Source: CAZCTC01 sp964501335
Lineage (GTDB): Bacteria; Chloroflexota; Anaerolineae; B4-G1; SLSP01
Length of the DNA stretch: 64,000 nt
NCBI GenBank assembly: GCA_964501335.1
Contig: CAZCTC010000039.1
Location: 1 to 64,000, forward strand
Reading direction: 5' to 3'
Below, one piece after another: positions 32,854-41,223 of the stretch (the stretch's first letter is position 1; each line of letters starts with the position of its first letter). Below the pieces are notes generated by a model. It was not told the DNA's origin. It ran no database searches and saw only the letters and a list, made by a program, of their open reading frames with translations. The translations under genes were made by a program, and so were the position numbers.

Positions 32854-32882
32854 AGGATACTTCCAAGCGAGGAGAAAGTCAA
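32854..32882 (-). promoter_or_regulatory. Sigma-70 promoter of the tad cluster
   Basis: On the minus strand, TTGACT (complement of 32877-32882) and TATCCT (complement of 32854-32859) are spaced by 17 bases. The -10 element is 63 bases upstream of the cpaB start. It is the best promoter match in this gap and would drive cpaB through tadC, and perhaps comF and hpf. Confidence 0.6.
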
Positions 32883-33068
32883 GCGAGCTTGATTTTTAAA
32901 CGTGGATCTCCGTTGCTTAGATTAAGTTTAACATCTTCTAACGTCCTGTCAATAGAAACCGTTTGTATTTCAAAAAATTTACCCCAGAGGAAACCTTCCC
33001 TATCTACCTCGAATAGTTATCGGTTAGATTTTTAATTTATATCTGCGCTTTAGAAAAACTGGAAATAG

Positions 33069-33104
33069 GGAAGAATAGAAGGTCACACAAACTTCCATTC
33101 TTCC
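33069..33104 (-). terminator. Possible terminator of the isomerase operon
   Basis: The arms 33069-33081 and 33092-33104 pair over 12 positions with one mismatch. In the minus direction the hairpin is followed within about 10 bases by a short T-run. It lies 37 bases after the isomerase stop. The gap 32791-33140 contains this hairpin and the tad promoter; the AT-rich stretch between them shows no gene. Confidence 0.45.
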
Positions 33105-33140
33105 ATCTCCCTGACGTAGCGTCGCGAATTAAAAATTGGC

Positions 33141-34211
33141 TCAGGCGGTACGTTCCAGCTGCTTCTTTAAATAAGTGATATTATCCACCGGGCTGGGATC
33201 AACCTGATTCAACGCCGCCACATAATAGGAAATAAAATCTCCCACATGGATAAGCGTCAACATCTGAGCCAGCGCACTCTCCCCCTCACCATACATCGGA
33301 TACAGGGCCACTTTGTTCTGTGCCAGCAATTCCCCGGTCACATCCCAACGCATCTGGACCCGCGAATGATCCAACGGCGAGCGCAAGAAAAAGACCCCCA
33401 GTTGCGGCACCAGTGCTCCCGGCAGCCCCAAGCCGACCACAGCATTGTGGTTCAATTCCGGCATCTCATCCCAGGAAGCCCATTCCTTAGAATTTTCATT
33501 GAATTGCCCCTTCCACCGCCGGGCTACAGGAGCCAGGAATCCGGCACCAAAGATCACGGGAAGTTTGCCCTCCAAAGCTTCGGCCATCTGCTTGGCCAGG
33601 TTCTTCTCCGTGGGAGACTCCGGCAACAACCCGACCTGCAAATGCTCCAAAGCCTGCGCTGCCAGTTCTAAGGTTTCCGCAGCATCCGCATAAATTCCCA
33701 ACCGACAAATCAATCCCAACAACAATGCAAAAGAATACCCTACAGCGGCGCGCGGAGTCGATTTGTAGCTGAACCGCCAGACTGGAGCACCGGCAGCCTC
33801 AGCCATCGCCGCCAGCTTCCCCCCGCCTGTAATCGCCAGCAACCGGGTTCCGCGTTCCTGAGCCTCAGCAAAGGCGCTCAATGTCTCTTCGGTATTCCCG
33901 GAATAGCTGGAAGCCACGACCAGAGTATCCGCACCAGCGACGGAGGTCGGCAATTCATAGCCCCGCACCAGTTCCACCGGGACCCGTCCCCCATGGGCCA
34001 ACAACCCGATCAACAAATCAGCACCGATGGCTGATCCCCCCATCCCTGTGATTACAACCCGCCGCACATCCCGATAAGTATCGGGCAACGGTGCGGCCTG
34101 AGCAATCTTCCAGGCATTGCGAACCTGTTGCGGTAAATCCCGAATGGTTCCCAGCATTCCATCTGGATCAAACGCAGGGTAAAACGCCAAATCGTCTAAC
34201 TTAGCCCCCAT
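33141..34211 (-). CDS. Bifunctional phosphoglucose/phosphomannose isomerase
   Basis: The 356-residue product has two SIS domains. The first carries VVITGMGGSAIGADLL and VVASSYSGNTEETLSAF. ELNHNAVVGLG near residue 250 contributes the active-site His typical of the bifunctional archaeal/bacterial PGI-PMI family. It interconverts glucose 6-P, mannose 6-P and fructose 6-P. GGAGG lies 9 bases before the ATG. It is the last gene of the minus-strand run that starts at the foldase lipoprotein, 18 bases after rsmI. Confidence 0.88.
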   Translation of the reverse strand: MGAKLDDLAFYPAFDPDGMLGTIRDLPQQVRNAWKIAQAAPLPDTYRDVRRVVITGMGGSAIGADLLIGLLAHGGRVPVELVRGYELPTSVAGADTLVVASSYSGNTEETLSAFAEAQERGTRLLAITGGGKLAAMAEAAGAPVWRFSYKSTPRAAVGYSFALLLGLICRLGIYADAAETLELAAQALEHLQVGLLPESPTEKNLAKQMAEALEGKLPVIFGAGFLAPVARRWKGQFNENSKEWASWDEMPELNHNAVVGLGLPGALVPQLGVFFLRSPLDHSRVQMRWDVTGELLAQNKVALYPMYGEGESALAQMLTLIHVGDFISYYVAALNQVDPSPVDNITYLKKQLERTA

Positions 34212-34229
34212 CTTGCCTTACCTCCGAAT

Positions 34230-35069
34230 TTATTGATTGTCGCCCGGCCGCGGCGATTCCGGATCAGCCAGGTCATACACATCCCGCCGTGACCATCCCG
34301 AAAGGGCAGCCACATCCCGCGCCGCTTGCGAACGGCTCATGCCCTCAGCCAATCGTTCTGCCAGGGCTTCTTGAACCGCACCGGCTTCCCAACGTACAGC
34401 CGCCGGTGCGCCGCCTACCACCACGGTATATTCCCCGCGCGGGGAATGTTCCTCCAAATAAACAAAAGCTTCCCGTAACGGTCCCCGCCAGACCTCTTCA
34501 TACATCTTGGTCAATTCCCGACACAAAGCCACCGGTCGATCTCCCAAAATTTCAAAAAGATCTTTCAGCGTGGCAATCAAACGATGGGGAGCCTCATAAA
34601 AAACCAGCGTTGCCCGCACCCCCGCCACTTCTGCCACCATAGAACGCCGTTCTTCTGTTTTACGGGAAAGAAAACCTAAAAAGACAAACCGATCCGTCGG
34701 CAACCCCGACAGTACTAAAGCGGCCGTATGAGCCGAAGGTCCCGGCACTACCGATATGGGAATTCCCTGCGCAATCGCTTCCCGCACCAGCGGATATCCC
34801 GGATCGGAAATCGCCGGCATGCCGGCTTCAGAAATCAGCGCCACATCCCCCCGATCCAGGGCGCCGAGAATCTGACCAGCTTTTTGCCGCTCATTCCCTT
34901 CAAAATAAGAGGTCACCGGCGTATGAATCCGGAAATGATCCAGTAAAATTCGGGCCTTGCGCGTGTCCTCGGTAGCAATCAAGGTTACTTCTTGCAAAAC
35001 TCGCAAGGCTCGGGGAGAAATATCTTCTAAATTTCCGATCGGCGTTCCGACTATATAAAGGATTCCCAT
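34230..35069 (-). CDS. rsmI: 16S rRNA (cytidine1402-2'-O)-methyltransferase
   Basis: The 279-residue product starts at the ATG at 35069 (MGILYIVGTPIGNLEDIS); a GTG six bases upstream is an alternative. VATPIGN-like IVGTPIGNL, the ISEAGMPAISDPGYPLV block and VVPGPSAHTAALVLSGLPTD are diagnostic of the tetrapyrrole-methylase fold of RsmI. It methylates C1402 in the decoding centre of 16S rRNA with SAM. It is 9 bases downstream of the Pro/Thr-rich gene. Confidence 0.93.
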   Translation of the reverse strand: MGILYIVGTPIGNLEDISPRALRVLQEVTLIATEDTRKARILLDHFRIHTPVTSYFEGNERQKAGQILGALDRGDVALISEAGMPAISDPGYPLVREAIAQGIPISVVPGPSAHTAALVLSGLPTDRFVFLGFLSRKTEERRSMVAEVAGVRATLVFYEAPHRLIATLKDLFEILGDRPVALCRELTKMYEEVWRGPLREAFVYLEEHSPRGEYTVVVGGAPAAVRWEAGAVQEALAERLAEGMSRSQAARDVAALSGWSRRDVYDLADPESPRPGDNQ

Positions 35070-35078
35070 ACTCACATC

Positions 35079-35798
35079 TTAATGGTTTTTAATGAATACC
35101 ACAGAGGCCAGAGACTTGCTGCAAAGCGCCTCGAAATTCAGCGTAATCTTGGGAGAAATCGGCTGCGGGTTACTGCTGTTCTTATCATGGAGTTGAACCT
35201 GATAGATCCCCTGAGCATCAATGGGATGATCGTTGAAGAACTGCTCCCACCCGGCAACCCCGTAACGGGTATTGGAACCGGACAAGATAACTACATCAAT
35301 TCCCCCACCCCACACGTGAATGGGATAATCCGCTAACGGCTTTCCATCCAAATCCTGGACAATCCCGCCCACCCCGGCCCAGTTACATCCATAATAGGGT
35401 GTCTCATAAGAAACCGCAGCCGTAAAGGCATAAGGAGATCGGGTAACCAGGGGCGTTGGCGTAGGCGTAGAGGTCCGGGTCGGAAAAACACGGGTCGGTC
35501 CGGGAGTTGGGGTTACCGTAGGCGTAAACGAAGGCGCCAGGGTTGGACGCGGCGTAAAGGTCGGTGTCGGAGTCCAGGTAGGCGGCATAACCGGTCCGCT
35601 CGGAGTTGGCGTGACCACCTCCCCCGCCACTTCCTCAGGCCCCGGCAACACCAACAAAGTGATCGGAGTTGGCGGCGGAAAAGGATTAATGGGCAAATAA
35701 GGATTGATTGCTAAAGCCGTATAACATCCTATGGTAAGGATGGTCAATCCCAGCATCATAATCGATAAAATATCAAAAAATCGCCCGCCCTTACCCAT
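35079..35798 (-). CDS. Membrane-anchored Pro/Thr-rich protein, unknown function
   Basis: The 239-residue product has one N-terminal membrane helix (about residues 10-32). A Pro/Thr-rich spacer of about 90 residues follows, built on units such as PTPTFTPRPTLAPSFTP. A small globular domain ends the protein (about 135-225), with NWAGVGGIVQDLDGKPL and PIHVWGGGIDVVIL. That end resembles a beta-sandwich extracellular domain of carboxypeptidase-regulatory type, but I cannot assign it. It lies in the ppiC-rsmI run, 8 bases after the foldase lipoprotein. Confidence 0.65.
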   Translation of the reverse strand: MGKGGRFFDILSIMMLGLTILTIGCYTALAINPYLPINPFPPPTPITLLVLPGPEEVAGEVVTPTPSGPVMPPTWTPTPTFTPRPTLAPSFTPTVTPTPGPTRVFPTRTSTPTPTPLVTRSPYAFTAAVSYETPYYGCNWAGVGGIVQDLDGKPLADYPIHVWGGGIDVVILSGSNTRYGVAGWEQFFNDHPIDAQGIYQVQLHDKNSSNPQPISPKITLNFEALCSKSLASVVFIKNH

Positions 35799-35806
35799 AC
35801 ATCCTC

Positions 35807-36745
35807 CTATGGCCCTGGCGTAACATAGCGTTGAATATCAGCTTGAGTCCGCAGGGTTTCCCGCCACAGTCGTTCCGCTTTATCCCATAAGAAATGCAGA
35901 TTTTCCTGGCTGGTCTCCATATCCGGGAATCGTTCAACCAACTGCACAACATGATATCCTAACTCGCTTTGAACCGGCCCCCCAAACTGCCCCGGCTGTA
36001 AAGAAAAAAGCATGGTTTCAACTTCGGATGCGGTCAAAACTCCACGCGGAAAGGTCCCTAAATCCCCGCCCAGTTCCCGAGTGCTGGCATCCAGAGAATA
36101 GGTCCGGGCCAATTGAGCAAAATCTCCGCCCGCCTGCAATTGAGAGAAAATCTGTTGAGCATCCGCCTCACTCCGCACCAAAATATGGCGAGCGTGAATA
36201 TGCTCGGCTCGCGCGGGCACCTGCGCAACCACCTGCGAGACCATGCGCGAAACCCGCATCTCCTGCTTCAACCGTTCGCGCATCTGCTCCACCGTCATCC
36301 CTTCATCCTGAAGCCGCTGATTGAAAGCCTCCTGACCGACTTCCTGAATCAACGAATTGACGACTGCATCCACATCCACATCGCTCACCGTAATCCCGGC
36401 CTTCGTCGCCTCCGCATCGATCAATACCTGATCGATCAACCAATCCAATACCTGCTGTCGCCCCTGAGCCAGCGCGGCCTGCATCTCAGGGGAATTGGGA
36501 TCCTGGCCATTCGTCGCCAGCGAAGCCTCATAACGGGAAACTTCCTGCTCATATTGACTCATGGGAATCGCAACTCCATTGACCCGGGCCGCCAACAACA
36601 CAACTGTGGGTGTAGGATTGCCTGAGGTAGCATTACCCGTAGCCGGAGCAACGGAAGTAGCAGGGATTGTCGGAGTTGCCGTACAGGCCGTCATCAACAA
36701 CAAGCCCACCAGGGCCCCCCCGATCAGGTTATCGATTGATTTCAT
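35807..36745 (-). CDS. PpiC-type peptidyl-prolyl isomerase lipoprotein (PrsA/SurA-like)
   Basis: The start is placed at 36745 (MKSIDNLIGG), with GGAGG 6 bases upstream. The product is 312 residues with lipobox LLLMTAC. A SurA/PrsA-type N-terminal helical chaperone domain (EQEVSRYEASLA, then DWLIDQVLIDAEATKAGI) precedes a parvulin domain. HIHARHILVRSEADAQQIF begins the parvulin fold, and GGDLGTFPRGVL and QPGQFGGPVQSELGYHVVQL complete it. It is expected to help fold exported proteins on the outer face of the membrane. It is divergent from the GNAT gene. Confidence 0.87.
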   Translation of the reverse strand: MKSIDNLIGGALVGLLLMTACTATPTIPATSVAPATGNATSGNPTPTVVLLAARVNGVAIPMSQYEQEVSRYEASLATNGQDPNSPEMQAALAQGRQQVLDWLIDQVLIDAEATKAGITVSDVDVDAVVNSLIQEVGQEAFNQRLQDEGMTVEQMRERLKQEMRVSRMVSQVVAQVPARAEHIHARHILVRSEADAQQIFSQLQAGGDFAQLARTYSLDASTRELGGDLGTFPRGVLTASEVETMLFSLQPGQFGGPVQSELGYHVVQLVERFPDMETSQENLHFLWDKAERLWRETLRTQADIQRYVTPGP

Positions 36746-36792
36746 CCTTACCTCCTCGTACATCGGACCCCTCACGGGCCCCACCGCCCCCC

Positions 36793-36820
36793 ATTATAGC
36801 TGAGGCGTAGGTTTGTGCAA
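36793..36820 (-). promoter_or_regulatory. Promoter of the foldase operon
   Basis: On the minus strand, TTGCAC (complement of 36815-36820) and TATAAT (complement of 36793-36798) are spaced by 16 bases, 48 bases upstream of the start at 36745. Its -35 overlaps that of the divergent promoter at 36813-36841. Confidence 0.65.
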
Positions 36821-36841
36821 TATTACGCTTTTAGTTACAAT
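36813..36841 (+). promoter_or_regulatory. Promoter of the GNAT gene
   Basis: TTGTGC (36813-36818) and TACAAT (36836-36841) are spaced by 17 bases, 47 bases upstream of 36889. The -35 box shares bases with the opposite promoter, so the two cannot be occupied by polymerase at once. Confidence 0.6.
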
Positions 36842-36888
36842 GGGAACACATTCCCTTTTAAAGGAAAGAACTGAGAGAGGGGGATAGA

Positions 36889-37878
36889 ATGGCGTCGGAA
36901 CTACCGAAAAGCCTGAAAACCACGGGGATCCGCCCCGTGGACCCATGGAACGATCTGACTGCGGTCATTGATCTGATCGAACTGGGATTCCGCGAGGAAT
37001 TAGATCCCCAGGGCCACAAAATGATCTCTGTGATGCGTAAAATGGCACGCCGCCATTTTTGGACTCGCCTGTTCTGGGAAACCCCTACCGGTCCCGCAGG
37101 TTTTGTCTGGATAGAAAATGGTCGCATCATCGGCAACCTTTCCCTGCGCCGCGCCCAGGCCCGCCATATCAGCGGCTGGATGATCGGCAATGTCGTCGTC
37201 CATCCCGACTTCCGCGGGCGAGGCATTGGCCGCGCCCTGATGAATGCCGCAATGGAAACCATCGAGGAACAAAATGGCCGGTGGGTGGGCCTGGAAGTCC
37301 GGGCCGATAATGATCCCGCCCGCCATCTTTATGAAAGTCTCCGTTTCGAAAAAGTCGGCCAGACGGAACACCTGATCCGGCCGGTGCAACTTCCCTGGCC
37401 CAATCCGGCCGACTGGCCCTCCCCGGCTCCCGCCGATTCCTGGAAAACGGCCCGTTCCGATCAAATGCGCATCTGGCTCAATCTGGCCGATGCCGTCTAT
37501 GGCTTTCAACAGGTCGAAATTTTGGAAATTCGTCATCAGAACTATTCATTCGGCGAATTTGAACGCACGCTGGATTTGTGGCTACAGGGAGAACGGGAAG
37601 CGGCCTGGCTCTGGGGAAAAGATTCTCCCCGGCTGGGCGTGGTGATCCGCACCGATGTTCGCTACCGCTTTTATACCTGGGAATTATTGATCCATCCTCA
37701 AAGCGGAGAATTCGGCATTCAGATGGCCGTCACGCGCGCCTTGCAAGGAATGAATCGCCGCCCGACCTGGCCGGTCATCACCATGGTCCCCTCCCATGCC
37801 CTGCTGCGACAATATCTGGAAAAGCTGGGGTTCCAGCATCACCGCTCTTTGATCCAGATGCAGCGCAACATGGATTGA
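36889..37878 (+). CDS. Tandem GNAT acetyltransferase
   Basis: The 329-residue product has a full GNAT domain in the first 165 residues. VVVHPDFRGRGIGRALM is the acetyl-CoA-binding motif A, and ARHLYESLRFEKVG is motif B. A second, degenerate GNAT-like half ends LLRQYLEKLGFQHHRSLIQM. The two-domain plan recalls mycothiol synthase-like proteins, but the substrate is not readable. GAGGGGG precedes the ATG. It is convergent with the flippase gene across a strong terminator. Confidence 0.8.
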   Translation: MASELPKSLKTTGIRPVDPWNDLTAVIDLIELGFREELDPQGHKMISVMRKMARRHFWTRLFWETPTGPAGFVWIENGRIIGNLSLRRAQARHISGWMIGNVVVHPDFRGRGIGRALMNAAMETIEEQNGRWVGLEVRADNDPARHLYESLRFEKVGQTEHLIRPVQLPWPNPADWPSPAPADSWKTARSDQMRIWLNLADAVYGFQQVEILEIRHQNYSFGEFERTLDLWLQGEREAAWLWGKDSPRLGVVIRTDVRYRFYTWELLIHPQSGEFGIQMAVTRALQGMNRRPTWPVITMVPSHALLRQYLEKLGFQHHRSLIQMQRNMD

Positions 37879-37931
37879 AAATTTTTTATTCATTTTTCCA
37901 GTTCTTGTTTTCCGGGCCTATCGCACACATA

Positions 37932-37967
37932 CAAAAATCACCCGCCTTTCCAGGCGGGTGATTTTTG
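37932..37967. terminator. Bidirectional rho-independent terminator
   Basis: The perfect 16-bp stem 37932-37947 with 37952-37967 has loop TTCC. It carries an A-run on the left and a T-run on the right, within the stem. It separates the convergent GNAT gene and the PIN-cysS-rlmB-flippase operon. Confidence 0.9.
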
Positions 37968-37978
37968 CAGTATTTCTC

Positions 37979-38980
37979 TCAGGCTCGCTCGCTCGAAGCC
38001 ACCGACCGGATATCGGTCAGCGTCATCCCTTCGCGGAAGAAAAAGACCAATCCCAGCAATACCACCGGCAACCACAACAGCGCATGCAGAACCAGAATGT
38101 AACCGCCGGCAGCCGTGGCATCAGCCCCCAATTCGACCAGGATCTTCACCCCGGTCTCAAAGGTCCCCACATAGCCCGGCAGAGAAGGCAGAGCTGTCAA
38201 CAAATTGATCGAACCGCCCATCAACAAAATCGCCGGATAAGAAAGATGCAAGGCCGGGAAAGCTTGCGCCACCAGCCAGTACTTGCCCAATTCCAACAAC
38301 CAGACCACCACGGTCAGACCAAAGGTCCCCAACACGTCGCCCAGACTGCGAAAAACCTGCAATCCCTCAATCACCCCATCGATCAGTTTCAACAATGGCG
38401 GCCGGAAACGGACCGGGATCAGACGATTGATAAACCATTCAGCTAACCGGCGCAATAGATCCGGCCGAGAGGCCAGAAGGAGAAAAGCCACCAACGCAGT
38501 CAAAAAGACAACGCTGCCGATCGTTCCTGCCTGATGGACCAACGCATTGTCCAACGGAATCAGAGCCAGCCCGACAATCACGAACAAAACCATCGTCAAC
38601 CCGTCAAACAACCGTTCCACCACAGCTGTAGTAAACGTCGTGCCCAGATTGACCCCTTCCTTACGCCACAACACATAAGCCCGTAACAACTCGCCCAATC
38701 GGAAGGGAAAAAGGTCATTGCCCATATAACCGATCACCATGATCGGGAAAAGCCGGGTTCCCGTCATCCGTTTGGAAGAGCGCAACAGATAGGCCCAGCG
38801 CCAGGAACGCACCCACACCGACACAAAATAGATCAAAACACCCGGAATCACCCAGCCATAATTGGCCGTACGAATTGCATCCCAGACCTTATCCAGCTCC
38901 AGCGCCCCCAGAGAAAACCAGAGGAAAGCCAGACTGATCAAAATCCCCACCCCGAAAACCAGCCAGCGTTGTTTTTTCAT
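37979..38980 (-). CDS. Flippase-like / lysylphosphatidylglycerol synthase TM-region family protein
   Basis: The 333-residue product has about eight membrane helices. The first is residues 7-26. IGYMGNDLFPFRLGELLRAYVL in loop 2, TTAVVERLFDGLTM, and ALPSLPGYVGTFETG near residue 270 are typical of the UPF0104 family, also found in the transmembrane part of MprF. It may move lipid-linked molecules across the membrane; the cargo is not known. It is the last gene of the operon and ends at the terminator. Confidence 0.8.
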   Translation of the reverse strand: MKKQRWLVFGVGILISLAFLWFSLGALELDKVWDAIRTANYGWVIPGVLIYFVSVWVRSWRWAYLLRSSKRMTGTRLFPIMVIGYMGNDLFPFRLGELLRAYVLWRKEGVNLGTTFTTAVVERLFDGLTMVLFVIVGLALIPLDNALVHQAGTIGSVVFLTALVAFLLLASRPDLLRRLAEWFINRLIPVRFRPPLLKLIDGVIEGLQVFRSLGDVLGTFGLTVVVWLLELGKYWLVAQAFPALHLSYPAILLMGGSINLLTALPSLPGYVGTFETGVKILVELGADATAAGGYILVLHALLWLPVVLLGLVFFFREGMTLTDIRSVASSERA

Positions 38981-39002
38981 CTGAATCTTTACAGTCCCTT
39001 AA

Positions 39003-39749
39003 TTATTTTACACTTCGCTGGCGCAGAATCTCGTACAGCATAATCGAACCGGCCACCGCAGCATTCAAAGAATTGATCTTCCCATGCATCGGCAACACCA
39101 TCAACCAGTCGCACCGCTCACGCACCAGTCGGCGCAGCCCTTCTCCTTCGCTTCCCACCACCATCGCCAACGGAACGCGCAAATCCACGTCGGTATAAGG
39201 CTTGGCACCGTACATATCTTCCAATCCGGCAATCCAGATATCCGCCCCCTTAAGCCGCTCCATCGTCTGCACCAGATTCGTCACCTGAGTGACCAGCAAA
39301 TGCTCGGCGGCCCCGGAAGAGACATTCACCGCCGACGGCGTAATGCCCGCCGCCCGCCGCTCTTGAATAACCACCCCATGAACCCCGGCCGCCTCCGCCG
39401 TTCGCATCAGGCTGCCGAGATTGTGAATATCCTGGATCAGATCCAGCAACAACAACAACGGCGGTTCCTGCCGCTCTTTCGCCAGAGCCAGCATATCCTC
39501 CAAAGAAGCATACGGATACCCCGAAGCCTCCAAAGCCACGCCTTGATGTTCATCGTTGCCCACATTGCGCGCCATCTCATTGCGCGAAACATTAGCTATC
39601 GAAATCCGACGCTGCTGCGCCAGTTCGGTGATTTCATCCAGAATGGGGGCATTCACCACCCCCTCCGCCAGCATCAAACGGAAAAATTGACGGCGATTCG
39701 CTCGCAAAGACTCGCGTACCGCCTGACGCCCATAAATGATTTCTCGCAT
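39003..39749 (-). CDS. rlmB: 23S rRNA (guanosine2251-2'-O)-methyltransferase
   Basis: The 248-residue product has an N-terminal substrate-binding domain (YGRQAVRESLRAN) and a SpoU/TrmH knotted domain. DLIQDIHNLGSLMRTAEAAG, LAMVVGSEGEGLRRLV and MHGKINSLNAAVAGSIMLYE are motifs 1-3. It methylates a conserved guanosine of the peptidyl-transferase region of 23S rRNA. It follows cysS by 10 bases; cysS-rlmB adjacency is common in bacteria and supports the assignment. Confidence 0.92.
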   Translation of the reverse strand: MREIIYGRQAVRESLRANRRQFFRLMLAEGVVNAPILDEITELAQQRRISIANVSRNEMARNVGNDEHQGVALEASGYPYASLEDMLALAKERQEPPLLLLLDLIQDIHNLGSLMRTAEAAGVHGVVIQERRAAGITPSAVNVSSGAAEHLLVTQVTNLVQTMERLKGADIWIAGLEDMYGAKPYTDVDLRVPLAMVVGSEGEGLRRLVRERCDWLMVLPMHGKINSLNAAVAGSIMLYEILRQRSVK

Positions 39750-39759
39750 AATCTACTCC

Positions 39760-41211
39760 TCAAGCCAATCGCCAGGTTGATCCCGAAGGACCGTCTTCTA
39801 CCATCACCCCAATCGCAGCCAACCGATCCCGAATGTCGTCGGCCCGCTGCCATTCCCGTGCCGCCCGAAATTCCTGGCGCATTTCCAACAATAAACGCAC
39901 CACATTGTCCAGGACCTGACCGCCGGCCTCCACCGCTTCCAGTTTGTCGGGTAAAATGCCCAACACTTTGCCGGCCGTGTCCCGGAAAATTCGATCCATC
40001 GCGGCCAGCGTTCCGGCCCGGGCATTGCTGTTTTGATCCAGCTGCCGATTGACCTCACGGATAAAGTCAAACAGCACCGCCATCGCTTTCGGCGTATTGA
40101 AATCCTCATCCATCGCCGCCTGGAAACTCTCCCGATACTCCTCAAGTGCCGTGACATCCGACAGCATGGCCGTCACCGCGGGCGGCGCGCCTTCCATACG
40201 GCTGCGCAGCTTACGCACGGTATTGTGCAACCGGCTGACCCCCTGCTCGGCCGCTTCGAGGGCATCCCGGGAAAAATCTACCGGCCCGCGATAATGGCTG
40301 CTTAACACAAAATAACGGATCGCTTCCGGAGAATAGAGCTTTAAAGCATCCTTGATGGTGATAAAGTTGCCCATGCTCTTCCCCATGCGCACCCCATTAA
40401 CGGTCAGAGAACCGACTAAAAGCCAGTAATGGGCAAAATCTGAGCCGCCGCTGTGCGCTTCGGCCTGCGCCGATTCACACTCGTTATGCGGGAAAATGTT
40501 CTCCAACCCGCCGCCATGGACATCAAAGGGTTGGCTCAGATATTTGGTAGCCATCACCGAGCATTCAATATGCCAGCCCGGATACCCTTCTCCCCAGGGG
40601 CTCTTCCACCGCATCAAATGTTCCGGAGGGGCCTTTTTCCAGAGCGCAAAATCGGCCGGATGGCGCTTCTCTTCACGTACTTCGACCCGCGCCCCCGCTT
40701 CCATCTCTTCGACGACCCGATTCGCCAGTTTGCCGTACTCCGGGAATTTCTGAACCGAAAAATAGACATTCCCATCGACCTCATAGGCATACCCCTGCAT
40801 CATCAGATCTTCGATCCATTCGATGATCTCCGGAATATGCCCGCTCGGACGCGGGGAAATGTTCGGGCGCAACACGCCCAGGGCATCCATATCCGCAAAA
40901 TAGCTCGCGATATAGGACTCGACGATTTCCATCGGCTCCAACCGCTCCCGCCGGGCCCCCTTGAGGATCCGATCCTCTCCCGAATCCAGCAAATGCCCCA
41001 CATCCGTCAGGTTACGCACATGCCGAACCTGATATCCCAGATATTTAAAATAACGCACCATGACATCCATCGAAATGTAAGTCTTGGCATGGCCCAGATG
41101 GGAATGATCGTAAACCGTAGGGCCGCAAACATACATCTTCACCCGGCCCGGCTCAATGGGTTTAAATAACTCCAGCTGCCGCGTCATGTAATTGTAGACT
41201 TGCAATGCCAT
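39760..41211 (-). CDS. cysS: Cysteinyl-tRNA synthetase
   Basis: The 483-residue product is a class I synthetase. CGPTVYDHSHLGHAKTY carries the HIGH-type motif (here HLGHA) and a zinc Cys; WHIECSVM and FPHNECE supply the other zinc ligands. The KMSKS-type loop reads RMGKSMGNF, a slight departure from the usual KMSKS or KMAKS. A C-terminal helical domain binds the anticodon. It charges tRNA-Cys in the cytoplasm. It is 12 bases after the PIN/TRAM gene. Confidence 0.95.
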   Translation of the reverse strand: MALQVYNYMTRQLELFKPIEPGRVKMYVCGPTVYDHSHLGHAKTYISMDVMVRYFKYLGYQVRHVRNLTDVGHLLDSGEDRILKGARRERLEPMEIVESYIASYFADMDALGVLRPNISPRPSGHIPEIIEWIEDLMMQGYAYEVDGNVYFSVQKFPEYGKLANRVVEEMEAGARVEVREEKRHPADFALWKKAPPEHLMRWKSPWGEGYPGWHIECSVMATKYLSQPFDVHGGGLENIFPHNECESAQAEAHSGGSDFAHYWLLVGSLTVNGVRMGKSMGNFITIKDALKLYSPEAIRYFVLSSHYRGPVDFSRDALEAAEQGVSRLHNTVRKLRSRMEGAPPAVTAMLSDVTALEEYRESFQAAMDEDFNTPKAMAVLFDFIREVNRQLDQNSNARAGTLAAMDRIFRDTAGKVLGILPDKLEAVEAGGQVLDNVVRLLLEMRQEFRAAREWQRADDIRDRLAAIGVMVEDGPSGSTWRLA

Positions 41212-41223
41212 ATTTCCTCCGAA

